64,000 nucleotides of DNA from Bifidobacterium aerophilum (GTDB lineage: Bacteria; Actinomycetota; Actinomycetes; Actinomycetales; Bifidobacteriaceae), in the NCBI RefSeq assembly GCF_010667685.1, contig NZ_WHZW01000005.1, forward strand, positions 62,001 to 126,000, given 5' to 3'. This document shows, piece by piece, positions 40,496-49,802 of the stretch. Below the pieces are notes generated by a model, which searched no databases, was not told where the DNA came from, and was given only the letters and a program-made list of their open reading frames with translations. Numbering within the stretch: the stretch's first letter is position 1; the number at the start of each line of letters is the position of its first letter. Made by a program: the position numbers and the translations under genes.

Positions 40496-42748
40496 TCAGA
40501 TACGCCGCCAGGCGATGGCGCTGGCGTCAAGGTCGAAGTGCTCGCTCGCGCCGTCGGGCAGCGCCACGTCGGTGGACTGCGGGCGGTCGGTGTTGTTGAT
40601 CACGCAGTACCAGCCGGTTTCGGGGAAGCGGGCGACCTCGCACTCGGGGTTGGTCGAGCTGTAGGTCGCATAGCGGTCCTCGTTGCGGCTCGCGTAGAAC
40701 AGGATGCGTTCCAGCAGTCGCGCGTTCGCGGCCGAGTACGGCAGGCCGGACACGTACACGCCGCGTCCCTTGCCGTATTCGTTGACCGCGAGCTGGACCT
40801 GCCCGCCGTCGGCGCGCAGCAGGGTCACGTCCTCGCTGACGGGGTACGTGTTGGGGATCTGCTCGCCGAAGTCGATGCCGCCGAGCGGGGCCTTGCCCTG
40901 TCCGCCGCCGCAGCCGGACAGCGGGATGCGGTATCCGGCCGCCTCCCACGCCTCGCGCGCCGCCGGGTCGACGTGCACGTCGGCCGTGATGAAGTGGTCG
41001 GGCGTGACGGGCGGGAAGTACTTGTCGACGGACAGCGTCTGGTAGCGTTCCTCGTCCACGCCGAACACGTCGGCCAGCTGGAAGAAGCGGCCCTGATGCC
41101 ACTGCGAGCTCGGCTCGCCGACGCCCACGAGCGCGCCGCCGCCGCGCACCCACGCGCGCAGCGTCTCGGCCAGCTTCGGATCCTTCGCCCAGACGTCGCC
41201 GCCCGAATACGCGGTGTCGACCGGACCGCCGGTGATGATCACGTCGACGTCGTCGTCCACGCCACGTTCGATCACGTCATCGAAGCTGACGAACCGCACG
41301 TTGACGCGCATGCCGGACAGCGATTCGAGGATGCCGTAATACGAGTACGTCTGCTTGTTGGGCAGCGCGTGGGCGACGGTGTACGCCATCCACGAACGCA
41401 TCTTGCCCCACGAGTTGAGGATCGCGACGTTGAGCTCGCCCGTGGCGGCCTCGCCGTTCGTGCGATCGTGGATGTCGCGGAACTCGTCGGCGATGTGCTC
41501 GACGGCGTCCACGAACTTCGGGAACTTCGCGGCCAGCGACAGGTAGCCGCCGTAGCCCATGCGCGCGATCGGCGAGCGCAGGATGGCGCGGCGGGCCTTG
41601 CGCCAGTTGTCCCACGCCTCGATGCTCGGATCGTTGCCCTCGTAGAACGTGTCGGGGAAGAAGTACGGCAGGAAGCGGCCCTCGGTGTACTTGACGCCGG
41701 GGATGTCGGCGATCATGCGGGTGGTCGTGCCGTCGCCGATGGATCCGACCACGGCGTCGAGGCCGAGGTCGCCGAAGCCGTCCTTGTACGGCTCGGTGCC
41801 GATCCACTGGTCGCCGAGGAACATCATGGCTTCCTTGCCCGCCTTGTGCGACATGTCGGCGAGCGTCTTGACGTTCTCGCGCACGAAGCCGGAGAGGAAG
41901 TCGATCCAGTCGCGCTGGGCCTTGCGCGGCACGCGCCAGGCGGAGTTGTAGCAGCCTTCGTCCACGAAGTCCTCGGGACGCAGGCGATAGCCGTACCGCT
42001 TCTCGAAGTCGTCGAGCGCCGCCGGCGAGACGGTGCACGAGCAGCCGAACCAGTCGACGATCTTCTCGCGGTGCTTCGGGTCGAACAGCAGGGTGAACTG
42101 GTAGAAGAACGTGGTGAAGCGCACGACGTCGGTCTGCGGGTTGTCCTTGAGCCACTGCTCGAACGTGTCGAACACGAACTTGCGGGTGGCCGGATGGTAG
42201 ATGTCGAACGGGATCTCGTGTTCCTTGTCGCCCCAGTCGTTGGTGAGGTGGTTGTACATCTCGACCGGGTCCCAGATGATGTAGGCGAGGAACGAGGCCG
42301 TGTACTCGTGCATCGGCGTCGCGCCGTTCACGGTGACCGTGTTCGAGGCCGCGTCGACCGTCCAGTTCGCCGGGTCGACGACCGCGCCGGTGGTGCGGTC
42401 GATGACCTCCCAGTACCTGGCCGGGTCGGCGTCGTAGTTCGGGGTGAGCTGCTCGGCGAAGAACGTGGCCATGAGGTCGATGGTCACGGTGTCGGTTTCG
42501 GCGAGCACGCGCTGGGTGAGCAGGTAGACCTGCGGCGTCTCGTCCATGTGCAGGGTGATCCACTCGTTGTGCGCGCGGGTCGGGAAGTAGGCGCTGTAGA
42601 TCTTCTTGCCGAGGGCGAGCACCGCGTCGTCGAGATGCGTGCCGTCCGAGTTGCGGATCGCGTCCGCGCCCCACAGTTCGGCGAGTTCCTTGGTTTTCTC
42701 GGCGAAGTTCGATTCGCTGGGAAGTGTGAAGCGTCCGGTGGTGGTCAT
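40496..42748 (-). CDS. lnpA: 1,3-beta-galactosyl-N-acetylhexosamine phosphorylase (GH112)
   Basis: 750 residues, the usual length. Splits lacto-N-biose or galacto-N-biose with phosphate into galactose-1-phosphate and GlcNAc or GalNAc, in the cytoplasm. Asp313 in FLGDQWIG lies exactly where the catalytic acid Asp313 of B. longum GLNBP is found. The TIM barrel is followed by a beta-trefoil-like middle and a C-terminal beta domain. ATG 42748 follows a GGAGC-like site. Downstream of two ABC permeases and upstream of nahK, so import, phosphorolysis and kinase step sit together. Confidence 0.95.
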   Translation of the reverse strand: MTTTGRFTLPSESNFAEKTKELAELWGADAIRNSDGTHLDDAVLALGKKIYSAYFPTRAHNEWITLHMDETPQVYLLTQRVLAETDTVTIDLMATFFAEQLTPNYDADPARYWEVIDRTTGAVVDPANWTVDAASNTVTVNGATPMHEYTASFLAYIIWDPVEMYNHLTNDWGDKEHEIPFDIYHPATRKFVFDTFEQWLKDNPQTDVVRFTTFFYQFTLLFDPKHREKIVDWFGCSCTVSPAALDDFEKRYGYRLRPEDFVDEGCYNSAWRVPRKAQRDWIDFLSGFVRENVKTLADMSHKAGKEAMMFLGDQWIGTEPYKDGFGDLGLDAVVGSIGDGTTTRMIADIPGVKYTEGRFLPYFFPDTFYEGNDPSIEAWDNWRKARRAILRSPIARMGYGGYLSLAAKFPKFVDAVEHIADEFRDIHDRTNGEAATGELNVAILNSWGKMRSWMAYTVAHALPNKQTYSYYGILESLSGMRVNVRFVSFDDVIERGVDDDVDVIITGGPVDTAYSGGDVWAKDPKLAETLRAWVRGGGALVGVGEPSSQWHQGRFFQLADVFGVDEERYQTLSVDKYFPPVTPDHFITADVHVDPAAREAWEAAGYRIPLSGCGGGQGKAPLGGIDFGEQIPNTYPVSEDVTLLRADGGQVQLAVNEYGKGRGVYVSGLPYSAANARLLERILFYASRNEDRYATYSSTNPECEVARFPETGWYCVINNTDRPQSTDVALPDGASEHFDLDASAIAWRRI

Positions 42749-42798
42749 GAAGTGTTTGCTCCTTGTGAATTTGTTGCGGCTCGTGCTGAACGGTTCGG

Positions 42799-42935
42799 CA
42801 CTGGACTGTCCGCTTAACGCGTCGCCTTCGGCCCTGCAATCAAGGGCCTCGCTGCGCTCGGGCTCAATGCTGCCTTCGCTCGTCTATCGGCTCGCTCAGG
42901 CTGAGCCTACGGACAGTCCACTGGACTGTCCGCTT
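42799..42935. repeat. Intergenic element bounded by 17-bp direct repeats
   Basis: CACTGGACTGTCCGCTT occurs at 42799-42815 and again at 42919-42935. The second copy overlaps an inverted copy (GGACAGTCCA-CTGGACTGTCC). The DNA between is rich in GCTCG/CGAGC-like words (GCTCGGGCTCA, CGCTCG, GGCTCGCTCAGG). It lies between the permease and GH112. Resembles a small repeated or slipped insertion. Confidence 0.5.
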
Positions 42936-42941
42936 GACGGC

Positions 42942-43892
42942 TCAGCCCTTGACCGCACCTGCGGCGAGGCCGGCCTGCCAGTAGCGCTGCAGGCCGAGGA
43001 AGAGAATGATCACGGGCAGCACGCCGAGCAGCGCGCCCATCATGAGGGCGCCGCGGTCGTTGAACGTGGCGAGCGAGACCATGCCGTACAGGCCGAGCGT
43101 GACGGGCTTGAGCGTGTCGGCGGAGATCATCATCAACGGCAGCAGGAAGTTGTTCCACGTCGCGACGAACAGGAACAGGAAGATCGTCACCATGGCCGGC
43201 GCGAGGATGCGCAGCACGATGGTGAAGAAGATCCTCGCCTCGCTGGCGCCGTCGATGCGGGCCGCCTCGAGCAGCTCGTTCGGCACCGAGGTCTGCGCGT
43301 ACACGCGGCCGAGGAAGAAGCCGAACGGCGAGACGCAGCACGGGATGATGACGGCGAGCATCGTGTCGGTCAGGTGCATCGTGTGGAAGATCGAGTACTG
43401 CGGGATGGTCAGCAGGGCGGCCGGCATGAGCATGCAGCCCATGATGACGCCGATGGCAAGGTTCTTGCCGCGGAAGTTGAACTTGGCGGTGGCATATCCG
43501 GCCATGACGGCGACGAGGGTGCCCACCGCGGCGGAGACGCCGGAGTAGACGAGCGAGTTGAAGACCCAGCGCCAGAAGTTGCCGCGGGTCCAGCCCAGCA
43601 GCTTGCCGTAGTTGGTCGCGATCGCGTTCGGCAGATCCTGGATGCCGACGGCGAACCACAGTCCGTTGCTGCCGGTCATCTGGCTCGGCGTCTTGGTGGA
43701 GGCGATGATCGCCCAGTAGATCGGGAACAGGAAGTAGATCAGCGTGAGCACGAGCGCGACGATGGTGACGGTCTTGACCGCGGTCGACGGCTGCATCGAG
43801 CGCGGCAGGTCGTTGGCGTGCAGGTCGCGGATCTTGTCGGCCTTCTTGCGGGCGCGGCGGGCGGCGCGCTCCTCCTTGGTCAGGTCGCTCAT
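42942..43892 (-). CDS. ABC sugar transporter permease, MalG/CUT1 type
   Basis: 316 residues, six predicted membrane helices after a basic N-terminus. The EAA loop reads LLEAARIDGASEARIFFTIVLRILAP. The C-terminus GLQRYWQAGLAAGAVKG is typical of second CUT1 permeases. It overlaps the upstream permease by 4 bases (ATGA), so the two are coupled. No ATPase gene is present. Likely imports lacto-N-biose/galacto-N-biose, judging by the GH112 gene next to it. Confidence 0.92.
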   Translation of the reverse strand: MSDLTKEERAARRARKKADKIRDLHANDLPRSMQPSTAVKTVTIVALVLTLIYFLFPIYWAIIASTKTPSQMTGSNGLWFAVGIQDLPNAIATNYGKLLGWTRGNFWRWVFNSLVYSGVSAAVGTLVAVMAGYATAKFNFRGKNLAIGVIMGCMLMPAALLTIPQYSIFHTMHLTDTMLAVIIPCCVSPFGFFLGRVYAQTSVPNELLEAARIDGASEARIFFTIVLRILAPAMVTIFLFLFVATWNNFLLPLMMISADTLKPVTLGLYGMVSLATFNDRGALMMGALLGVLPVIILFLGLQRYWQAGLAAGAVKG

Positions 43893-44860
43893 TGTTCGTT
43901 CACCTTCCTTTCGGCGAGTGCGTACAGCGCGGCAAGGATGCCGGCGATCAGTGCCATGACGATGGCGATGGCCGAAGCCGGGCCGTCGCCGCTCGGGGTG
44001 ATGGTGCCGCGCGAGGTGTACAGGGCCATCATCATCGGCGTGAACGACTTGGAGATGCTCGGGTCGGACACGGACATGATCTCGGGCTCGTTGAACAGCT
44101 GGATGGTGCCGACGATGGACAGCAGCATGGCGAGCAGGGCGGCGGCGCGCACGTTGGGCAGCTTGATGCGCATGGCGATCTGGAAGCCGTTGGCGCCGTC
44201 GATGCGCGCAGCCTCGTACAGGTCGTGCGGGATGGCCTGCAGAGCGGCGAGGAAGATGAGCATGTTGTAGCCGGTGAACGTCCAGGTGGTGATGTTGGCC
44301 ATCGAGCCGATCACGATGTTCTTGGCGAAGAAGTCGACGTTGATGCCGAGCGCGGCGAGTCCCTTGACGATCGGCGAGATCTGGCCGTTGTACAGGAACA
44401 CCCAGATGATCGAGGCGACGACGCCGGGGATGGCGTACGGCAGGAAGTAGCCCAGGCGGAACACGGTGACGCGCTTGACGATGAACGAGTCGAGCAGCAT
44501 GGCGAGAGCCAATGCGGCGATGATCATGAACGGCACCTGGATGAGCGTATAGAGCAGCACACGGCCGATGCCGGCCCAGAACGTGCCGGAGGTGATGACG
44601 TACTGGAAGTTCTGCAGGCCGACGAACTTGTTGACGAGCTTTCCGCCGCCGTACGCGCCGCCGCCTTCGGCGACCTGACGGAAGAAGCTGGAGTAGATGG
44701 CCCAGATGATGGGCAGGATGAAGACGAGCGCGAAGAGGATGCCGAACGGGGCCATGAAGGCCCAGCCCGTACGGTTCTCTCGCCTGGCGGCGTCCGAGCG
44801 CTTCGGCTTGGAGGACCGCCTGGCGCCTGACGCGTTCGCCGCGTGCGTGGTGGTAGTCAT
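43889..44860 (-). CDS. ABC sugar transporter permease, MalF/CUT1 type
   Basis: 323 residues. A basic, disordered N-terminus (about 30) precedes six membrane helices. The EAA loop is DLYEAARIDGANGFQIAMRIKLPNV. It pairs with the permease encoded next. A terminator-like hairpin lies between it and the binding-protein gene upstream, which would give more binding protein than permease. Confidence 0.92.
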   Translation of the reverse strand: MTTTTHAANASGARRSSKPKRSDAARRENRTGWAFMAPFGILFALVFILPIIWAIYSSFFRQVAEGGGAYGGGKLVNKFVGLQNFQYVITSGTFWAGIGRVLLYTLIQVPFMIIAALALAMLLDSFIVKRVTVFRLGYFLPYAIPGVVASIIWVFLYNGQISPIVKGLAALGINVDFFAKNIVIGSMANITTWTFTGYNMLIFLAALQAIPHDLYEAARIDGANGFQIAMRIKLPNVRAAALLAMLLSIVGTIQLFNEPEIMSVSDPSISKSFTPMMMALYTSRGTITPSGDGPASAIAIVMALIAGILAALYALAERKVNEQ

Positions 44861-44906
44861 GGAACGACCTTAGCTTTCGAAAATACGGATGGATGGTGTG
44901 CTTCAT

Positions 44907-44943
44907 GAAGAAAGGCCGGAGTATCGGACTCCGGCCTTTCTTC
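44907..44943 (-). terminator. Hairpin between binding-protein and permease genes
   Basis: A perfect 16-bp stem GAAGAAAGGCCGGAGT/ACTCCGGCCTTTCTTC around a 5-base loop, 58 bases after the binding-protein stop, ending in CTTC with few T residues. Probably partial termination inside the operon, or mRNA 3'-end protection. Confidence 0.65.
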
Positions 44944-45001
44944 AGATGGTGTTGGAACTGATGTCATCTGCCCGGAAAGGCCCGGTCAGCGATGGTTCCC
45001 G

Positions 45002-46324
45002 CTACTCCTTGACGGACAGGTTGAGGTTCTTCAGCGTGTCGATCGAGGTCTTCTGCGCGACGGAGAAGATGTCCTCGACCTTGCCGGAGCCATCGACGGC
45101 CTTGGCGGCGGTCTCGTTCATCGCGGTGGCGACGGCGGAGAAGCCCGGCATGTAGGTGAAGTCGCCCATGTTGTTGTTCGCGGTCTTGAACTCGGCCATG
45201 ATGTCCTGGCCGCCGAAGAAGGTGGCCCAATCCTTCGGGGTCTTGGCGTCCTCGGTGGTGGCGGCCGGCACGAGGCCCTGGGAGACGAGGTCGGAGACCT
45301 GGGTGTTGAACCAGTCGAGGAACTCCATGGCTTCCTTCGGGTGCTTGGAGGACTTCAGCACGGCCACGCCGGAACCGCCGTCGGGGCCGGTCTTGCCTTC
45401 GTTGCCGAACCAGTCGCCGAGCTGCGCGACCTGCCAGTCGCCGGCGCTGGTCTCACCGGCGGAGCCCATGAACAGCGGGGCCTCCCATGCGGCGGCCACG
45501 GTGCCGATCAGCGAGCCGTCCTGCAGCGAGGCGTCGAAGGAGGCGTCCCAACGGGCGTTGGTGGTGACGGCCTTCGCGTCGATGAGCTGCTGGTAGAGGT
45601 CGGCGACGGCCTTGGAACCGTCGGTTTCGGTGTTGACGACCCAGGCGTCGTCCACGACCTTGTACCAGCCGCCGGAAGCGCCAGCCAAGCCGGAGATCAT
45701 GTTGCCGGCCTCATCGGGCTGGTAGGACATGATGTACTTGCCGGCGGCAGCCGCCTTCTTGGCGGACTCGACCATCTCGTCGGCGGTCTTCGGCACGGAG
45801 ATGCCGAGCTTGTCGAACTCGGCCTTGTTGTAGAAGTAGACCAGCGGGCCGGTGTCCTGCGGCAGGCCGTAGTACTTGCCGCCGACCTGCATCAGGGAGT
45901 ACGGGCCGGACGCGAAGTGGTCCTTGTACTGCTCGGCGTACTCGGTGACGTCCTGCAGCATGTCCTTGGTGAAGACCTCCGGGAGCTCGGCGTAGCCGAC
46001 CTGAGCCAGATCGGGGGCGTTGTCGTTCTTGACGTCGGTCTCGAGCTTCTTGATCATCTCGGAGGCCTTGCCGTCGAACTTGGTGGCCTTGACCTGAATG
46101 TCCGGATGCTCCTTGTTCCACTTGGCGACGATGTCGTTGACGAGCACCATGCCGTCGTTGTCGGGCAGACGGTGCATGTAGGTGATGTTCACCACGCCGC
46201 CGTCGGACTTGTCGTCTCCCGCGTTGGTGTTGTCGTTGCTGGTGGTACCGCAACCGGCCAGGCCCATGGACAGGGCGGCGACGGCGGCGAAGCCCGCTAC
46301 CACACGCTTGTTGAATGCAACCAT
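45002..46324 (-). CDS. ABC transporter sugar-binding lipoprotein (family 1)
   Basis: 440 residues. Signal peptide with lipobox MGLAGC, lipidated Cys25, then an Asn/Asp-rich linker. Type-1 solute-binding fold with DNDGMVLVNDIVAKWNKEHPDI and KYYGLPQDTGPLVYFYNKAEFDKLG. It heads the transporter-GH112 operon, so lacto-N-biose/galacto-N-biose or a related host-glycan sugar is the likely ligand. The sequence does not prove it. A strong promoter lies upstream. Confidence 0.9.
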   Translation of the reverse strand: MVAFNKRVVAGFAAVAALSMGLAGCGTTSNDNTNAGDDKSDGGVVNITYMHRLPDNDGMVLVNDIVAKWNKEHPDIQVKATKFDGKASEMIKKLETDVKNDNAPDLAQVGYAELPEVFTKDMLQDVTEYAEQYKDHFASGPYSLMQVGGKYYGLPQDTGPLVYFYNKAEFDKLGISVPKTADEMVESAKKAAAAGKYIMSYQPDEAGNMISGLAGASGGWYKVVDDAWVVNTETDGSKAVADLYQQLIDAKAVTTNARWDASFDASLQDGSLIGTVAAAWEAPLFMGSAGETSAGDWQVAQLGDWFGNEGKTGPDGGSGVAVLKSSKHPKEAMEFLDWFNTQVSDLVSQGLVPAATTEDAKTPKDWATFFGGQDIMAEFKTANNNMGDFTYMPGFSAVATAMNETAAKAVDGSGKVEDIFSVAQKTSIDTLKNLNLSVKE

Positions 46325-46378
46325 ATTTCTACTCCTCTATGAGATGGGAGCCACCGCTTCCTCGCGGCAACTGATGTA

Positions 46379-46407
46379 AATATAAACCGACGACCATTAA
46401 ATGTCAA
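46379..46407 (-). promoter_or_regulatory. Promoter of the binding-protein operon
   Basis: Minus-strand TTGACA (46402-46407) and TATATT (46379-46384) are 17 bases apart, near-consensus, about 55 bases before the start codon. An imperfect palindrome (TTAATGTAAA...TGACATTTAA) overlaps the -35. ACATTAAC occurs at about 46416-46423 and again at 46504-46511, possible regulator sites. Confidence 0.75.
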
Positions 46408-46520
46408 CTACCTTTACATTAACAGCGTGTCGCCCGAGAGACGGCTTTATTACAGGCGTCGGAAACCTTCTTTTTCAAGAGGCATCATTAGTTAACATTC
46501 TTAACATTAACGGTCATTGC

Positions 46521-46556
46521 ATAAAAAAGCCCCCGCAGCCTATTCGGGCGCGAGGG
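46521..46556 (-). terminator. Intrinsic terminator of the cutC homologue
   Basis: On the minus strand CCCTCGC pairs with GCGGGGG across a loop, followed by CTTTTTTATGC. It lies about 55 bases after the cutC stop. Confidence 0.7.
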
Positions 46557-46611
46557 AAGAAACCGGAACGCCGACGAGGCGCGCGGATTGCGGACGCGTC
46601 ACGCGACGGCG

Positions 46612-47349
46612 TCACGCATGAGCCGCCTCCACGGCGGCGCGAACCGCCATGCGATCGGTGCGCTCCAACGGGGTGTCGCCTCCGCCGCCGGGTCCGCCGG
46701 CGGAGGCGATCAGCGTCCTGGCGGACAGGTGCACGGCATCCACGCCTGTGGCGCGCAGCGCACCGATGCTCTCGGGGCGCACGCCGCCTCCGGCTTCGAT
46801 CTGGATGCGGCCGGCGGCATGCTCCACCAGCGCATGCAGACGGCCCAGAGCCTCGGGCGCGGCGGACGCGCCTCCCGAAGTGAGCACCCGCGTGTATCCG
46901 AGGCCGATAAGCGTGTCCAGCGCGACGAACTGGTCGGGCACCATGTCGAACGCGCGATGGAAGGTGATCTGCACGTGCCGGTTGCACCGTCGCGCCTCCT
47001 CGCGCGCCTCGTCGACGAGCCGACCGGCGAAATCGACGTCGATGCGCCCGTCGGCGCCCAGACCACCGACCACCACGCCGGAGGCGCCGGCGAGGATCGC
47101 CGTGCGCACGTCGGCCAGCTGCACCCGTTTCTCGGATTCGTCGAACACGAACGAGCCGGCGCGCGAACGAATCAGCGCCTGCACCCCCTGCGGAACGCCG
47201 ACGTGCCCGCAGTTCTGGATCATGCCGAAGCTCGGCGTCAGCCCGCCCGTGGCCCCGAGCGCCGAGCACAGTTCGATGCGGTCGGCTCCTTCCTCGAGCG
47301 CGATGCGCGCACCGCACACATCCTGCACCGCGATCTCTATGGTCGTCAT
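46612..47349 (-). CDS. cutC: CutC-family protein
   Basis: 245 residues, TIM-barrel CutC family (PF03932). Motifs: N-terminal IEIAVQDVCGARIALEEGADRIELCSALGATGGLTPS, GVVVGGLGADGRID, TFHRAFDMVPD, RVLTSGGA and IEAGGGVRPES. The copper role given to the family is disputed, and here the neighbours are all glycan genes. It is divergent from the ROK regulator and upstream of the binding-protein gene. ATG 47349 with AAGGAG is preferred over GTG 47361. Confidence 0.88.
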   Translation of the reverse strand: MTTIEIAVQDVCGARIALEEGADRIELCSALGATGGLTPSFGMIQNCGHVGVPQGVQALIRSRAGSFVFDESEKRVQLADVRTAILAGASGVVVGGLGADGRIDVDFAGRLVDEAREEARRCNRHVQITFHRAFDMVPDQFVALDTLIGLGYTRVLTSGGASAAPEALGRLHALVEHAAGRIQIEAGGGVRPESIGALRATGVDAVHLSARTLIASAGGPGGGGDTPLERTDRMAVRAAVEAAHA

Positions 47350-47523
47350 GACTACATCCACTCCTTATACAAGTAATCGCATGGCCGTCGGCTTACTCGC
47401 ACCGCCGCGACACTGCCGCACGGGCGCAGTCCGCCCCGCCCGCGACGGCACGGACAAGGGACGTCCACCCCATGTCCGACAGTGTGCACGAGCGACCCGC
47501 ACGACACGCCGAACGGGTTCGAG

Positions 47524-47552
47524 TTGAAGAATCTAGTTAACTTGGTTAATAT
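47524..47552 (+). promoter_or_regulatory. ROK gene promoter with embedded operator
   Basis: TTGAAG (47524-47529) and TAATAT (47547-47552) are 17 bases apart. The spacer holds AATCTAGTTAAC (47530-47541), the same 12-mer found upstream of GH125 (52109-52120). Suggests autorepression by the ROK protein. Confidence 0.65.
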
Positions 47553-47614
47553 ATGAATCAAGTTCAGATTCAAGGATGACATGCAACGAAGCTGGACACG
47601 AGGAGGTGAAGGAC

Positions 47615-48817
47615 ATGAACGCCAATGCGACCGCATCGCAGGCTTCCGTATCGGAATCCAACCGCTCACGCATCCTTCAGCATCTCTATCATAACGGTAT
47701 CAGTTCCCGGGCACAGATCGCAAAGGCCCTCGAACTGACCCCCGCCGCGATCACCAAGATCACGGCCCGCCTGCTCGAGGCCGGCGTCATCTCCGAAACC
47801 GGCGATCTCGAAGGCAGCAAGAACCGTCGTTCCATCGGACTCAAGCTCGACACCGCGCAGTTCCATGTCGTCGGCGTGAAATTCGCCCGCAGTCTCGTGG
47901 AGGTCGGCCTATTCGACCTCGCGGGCCGGCGCATCAGCCTCGAGGACCTTCCCACCGTCAGCGAAGACACCATCCCCGCCACCCTGGCCACCATCCACGA
48001 ACACGTCAACCGCCTCATCGCCTCCGACGACGCGATCGTCGCCGTCGGCATCGCCGTGCCCGGCCCGTACCTGCAGGACCAGGGCCGCACCGCCGTCGTC
48101 TCCTCCATGACCAGCTGGCGCTCGGTCAACTTCCTCGCCGAATTCGGCGAAGCCTTCCCCGTCCCCGTCTTCATCGAGCAGGACGCCCGCGCCGGCGCGC
48201 TCGCCCAGTACCTGTTCGACCGCGACAGCACCTGCGAGAACCTCGCCTACTACCTGATCGGCGAGGGCGTCGGCCTCGGCGTGATCGACAACGGCCGTCT
48301 CATCGACGGCTCGCAGGGAGCCGCCACCGAGATCGGACACATCAGCATCGACGTCCACGGCATCCCCTGCGACTGCGGCAACGTCGGCTGCCTCGAACGC
48401 TACTGCTCCGCCGTGGCCATCCACCAGCGCCTCCTCGACACCGACATCGTGCCGGACGCCGGATCCATGACGCACACCGAAGCCTGCCGCGCGCTGTTCG
48501 CCGCGGCGGACGCGGGCGACGGACGGGCCGCCGCGCTCATCCACGAGGTCGGCCGCTACGCCGGCTACGGCTGCGTGACGATCCTCAACGCCTACAACCC
48601 CGCGCGCATCGTCGTCGGAGACATCGTCTCCGAGGCGGGCCAGCCCCTGCTCGACGCGATCCACGAGGTCGTCGCCGAACGCGCGATCCCCGACATCGCC
48701 GACGAGACCACCATCGCGATATCCCCCCTGCCCACCGACGCGACCGTCACCGGCGCGGCTGCCGTGGCCATCACACAATTCTTGGAACACCCCTCAGTGT
48801 TCTTCGACGACGTCTGA
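47615..48817 (+). CDS. ROK-family transcriptional regulator of the mannose section
   Basis: 400 residues. Winged helix-turn-helix at about 20-75 (ISSRAQIAKALELTPAAITKITARLLEAGVI), then a ROK domain with EIGHISIDVHG and zinc motif CDCGNVGCLERYC. The ATP loop is not kinase-like, so it is a repressor. ATG 47615 sits behind a strong GAGGAGG site. It heads the row fructokinase-VOC-transporter and is divergent from cutC. Probable targets are its own gene and GH125, through AATCTAGTTAAC. The effector may be a mannose or fructose phosphate (inference). Confidence 0.87.
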   Translation: MNANATASQASVSESNRSRILQHLYHNGISSRAQIAKALELTPAAITKITARLLEAGVISETGDLEGSKNRRSIGLKLDTAQFHVVGVKFARSLVEVGLFDLAGRRISLEDLPTVSEDTIPATLATIHEHVNRLIASDDAIVAVGIAVPGPYLQDQGRTAVVSSMTSWRSVNFLAEFGEAFPVPVFIEQDARAGALAQYLFDRDSTCENLAYYLIGEGVGLGVIDNGRLIDGSQGAATEIGHISIDVHGIPCDCGNVGCLERYCSAVAIHQRLLDTDIVPDAGSMTHTEACRALFAAADAGDGRAAALIHEVGRYAGYGCVTILNAYNPARIVVGDIVSEAGQPLLDAIHEVVAERAIPDIADETTIAISPLPTDATVTGAAAVAITQFLEHPSVFFDDV

Positions 48818-48901
48818 GACGCGTCGCCGACCAAAACCTAACCACCTCACAACACAACACTGACGCCGGTCCCGACGCCAACCAACCAGAAAGGAACCAT
48901 C

Positions 48902-49798
48902 ATGTCCAAGCCCATCGTTCTGTCGCTCGGCGAACTTCTGTGGGATATGCTGCCCACCGGCAAGCGCGCCGGCGGCGCCCCGGTCAACTTCGCATACCAC
49001 GCGATGATGAACGGCACCGAAGGCTGGTCCATCAGCGCCGTCGGCGAGGACGCGCTCGGCGACGAGCTGCTCGTCGAGGCCGAGAAGGCCGGCATCCACA
49101 CCATCATCCAGCGCAATGCCTGGCCGACCTCCACCGTCGAGGTCGCTCTCAAGAACGGCATCCCGGAGTACACCATCGTCAAGGGCGTCGCCTGGGATCA
49201 CCTGCTGCTCACCCGCCAGCTCATCGAGGTCGCCGAGCAGGCCGACGCCGTGTGCTTCGGCACCCTGGGCCTGCGCTCCCCCGAGTCTCATGACACGATC
49301 ATCGAACTGCTCAAGCACACCAAGGCCGGCGCGATGAAGTTCTTCGACATCAACCTGCGCGGCGACCACTACTCCAAGGAGCTCATCGAGGAGCTGCTCG
49401 GCTACGCCACCGTGTTCAAGATCAACGACGCCGAGCTGCTGCTCCTGCGCGACATGTTCGACATCCGCGGCACCTCCGACGACGAGGCCTGCCGCTGGTT
49501 CATGAGCGAGTACGGCCTGGACTACATCATCCTGACCGGCGGCTCGACCTTCTCGACCATCATCGCCAAGAACGGCGAAAGCTCCACGCTCAACACCCCG
49601 CACGTCGAGGTCAACGACACCGTGGGCGCCGGCGACTCCTTCTCCGGCACGTTCACCGCGAAGATCCTGCTCGGCAACACGCTGTCCGAGGCCCACCGCG
49701 CGGCCGTGAACACCGCCGCGTTCGTGTGCACCCAGGCCGGCGCATGGCCGAAGTACCCGGACGTGATGCCGGACTACCTCGCCGCCGCCGGCGAGTGA
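48902..49798 (+). CDS. PfkB-family sugar kinase (probable fructokinase)
   Basis: 298 residues. PfkB signatures: N-terminal GELLWDMLPTGKRAGGAPVNFA, and C-terminal VNDTVGAGDSFSGTF with the catalytic Asp. The first motif fits bacterial fructokinases (ScrK type). ATG 48902 follows AGAAAGGA. It lies 84 bases after the ROK regulator. With the AGE-family isomerase at 53563 it would complete mannose to fructose to fructose-6-phosphate. Substrate assignment is inference. Confidence 0.88.
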   Translation: MSKPIVLSLGELLWDMLPTGKRAGGAPVNFAYHAMMNGTEGWSISAVGEDALGDELLVEAEKAGIHTIIQRNAWPTSTVEVALKNGIPEYTIVKGVAWDHLLLTRQLIEVAEQADAVCFGTLGLRSPESHDTIIELLKHTKAGAMKFFDINLRGDHYSKELIEELLGYATVFKINDAELLLLRDMFDIRGTSDDEACRWFMSEYGLDYIILTGGSTFSTIIAKNGESSTLNTPHVEVNDTVGAGDSFSGTFTAKILLGNTLSEAHRAAVNTAAFVCTQAGAWPKYPDVMPDYLAAAGE

Positions 49799-49802
49799 CC
49801 CC

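Noticed and set aside
42799..42935. Insertion-sequence remnant
   Set aside because: Direct repeats are present, but there are no transposase residues or classical terminal inverted repeats; kept only as an intergenic repeat.
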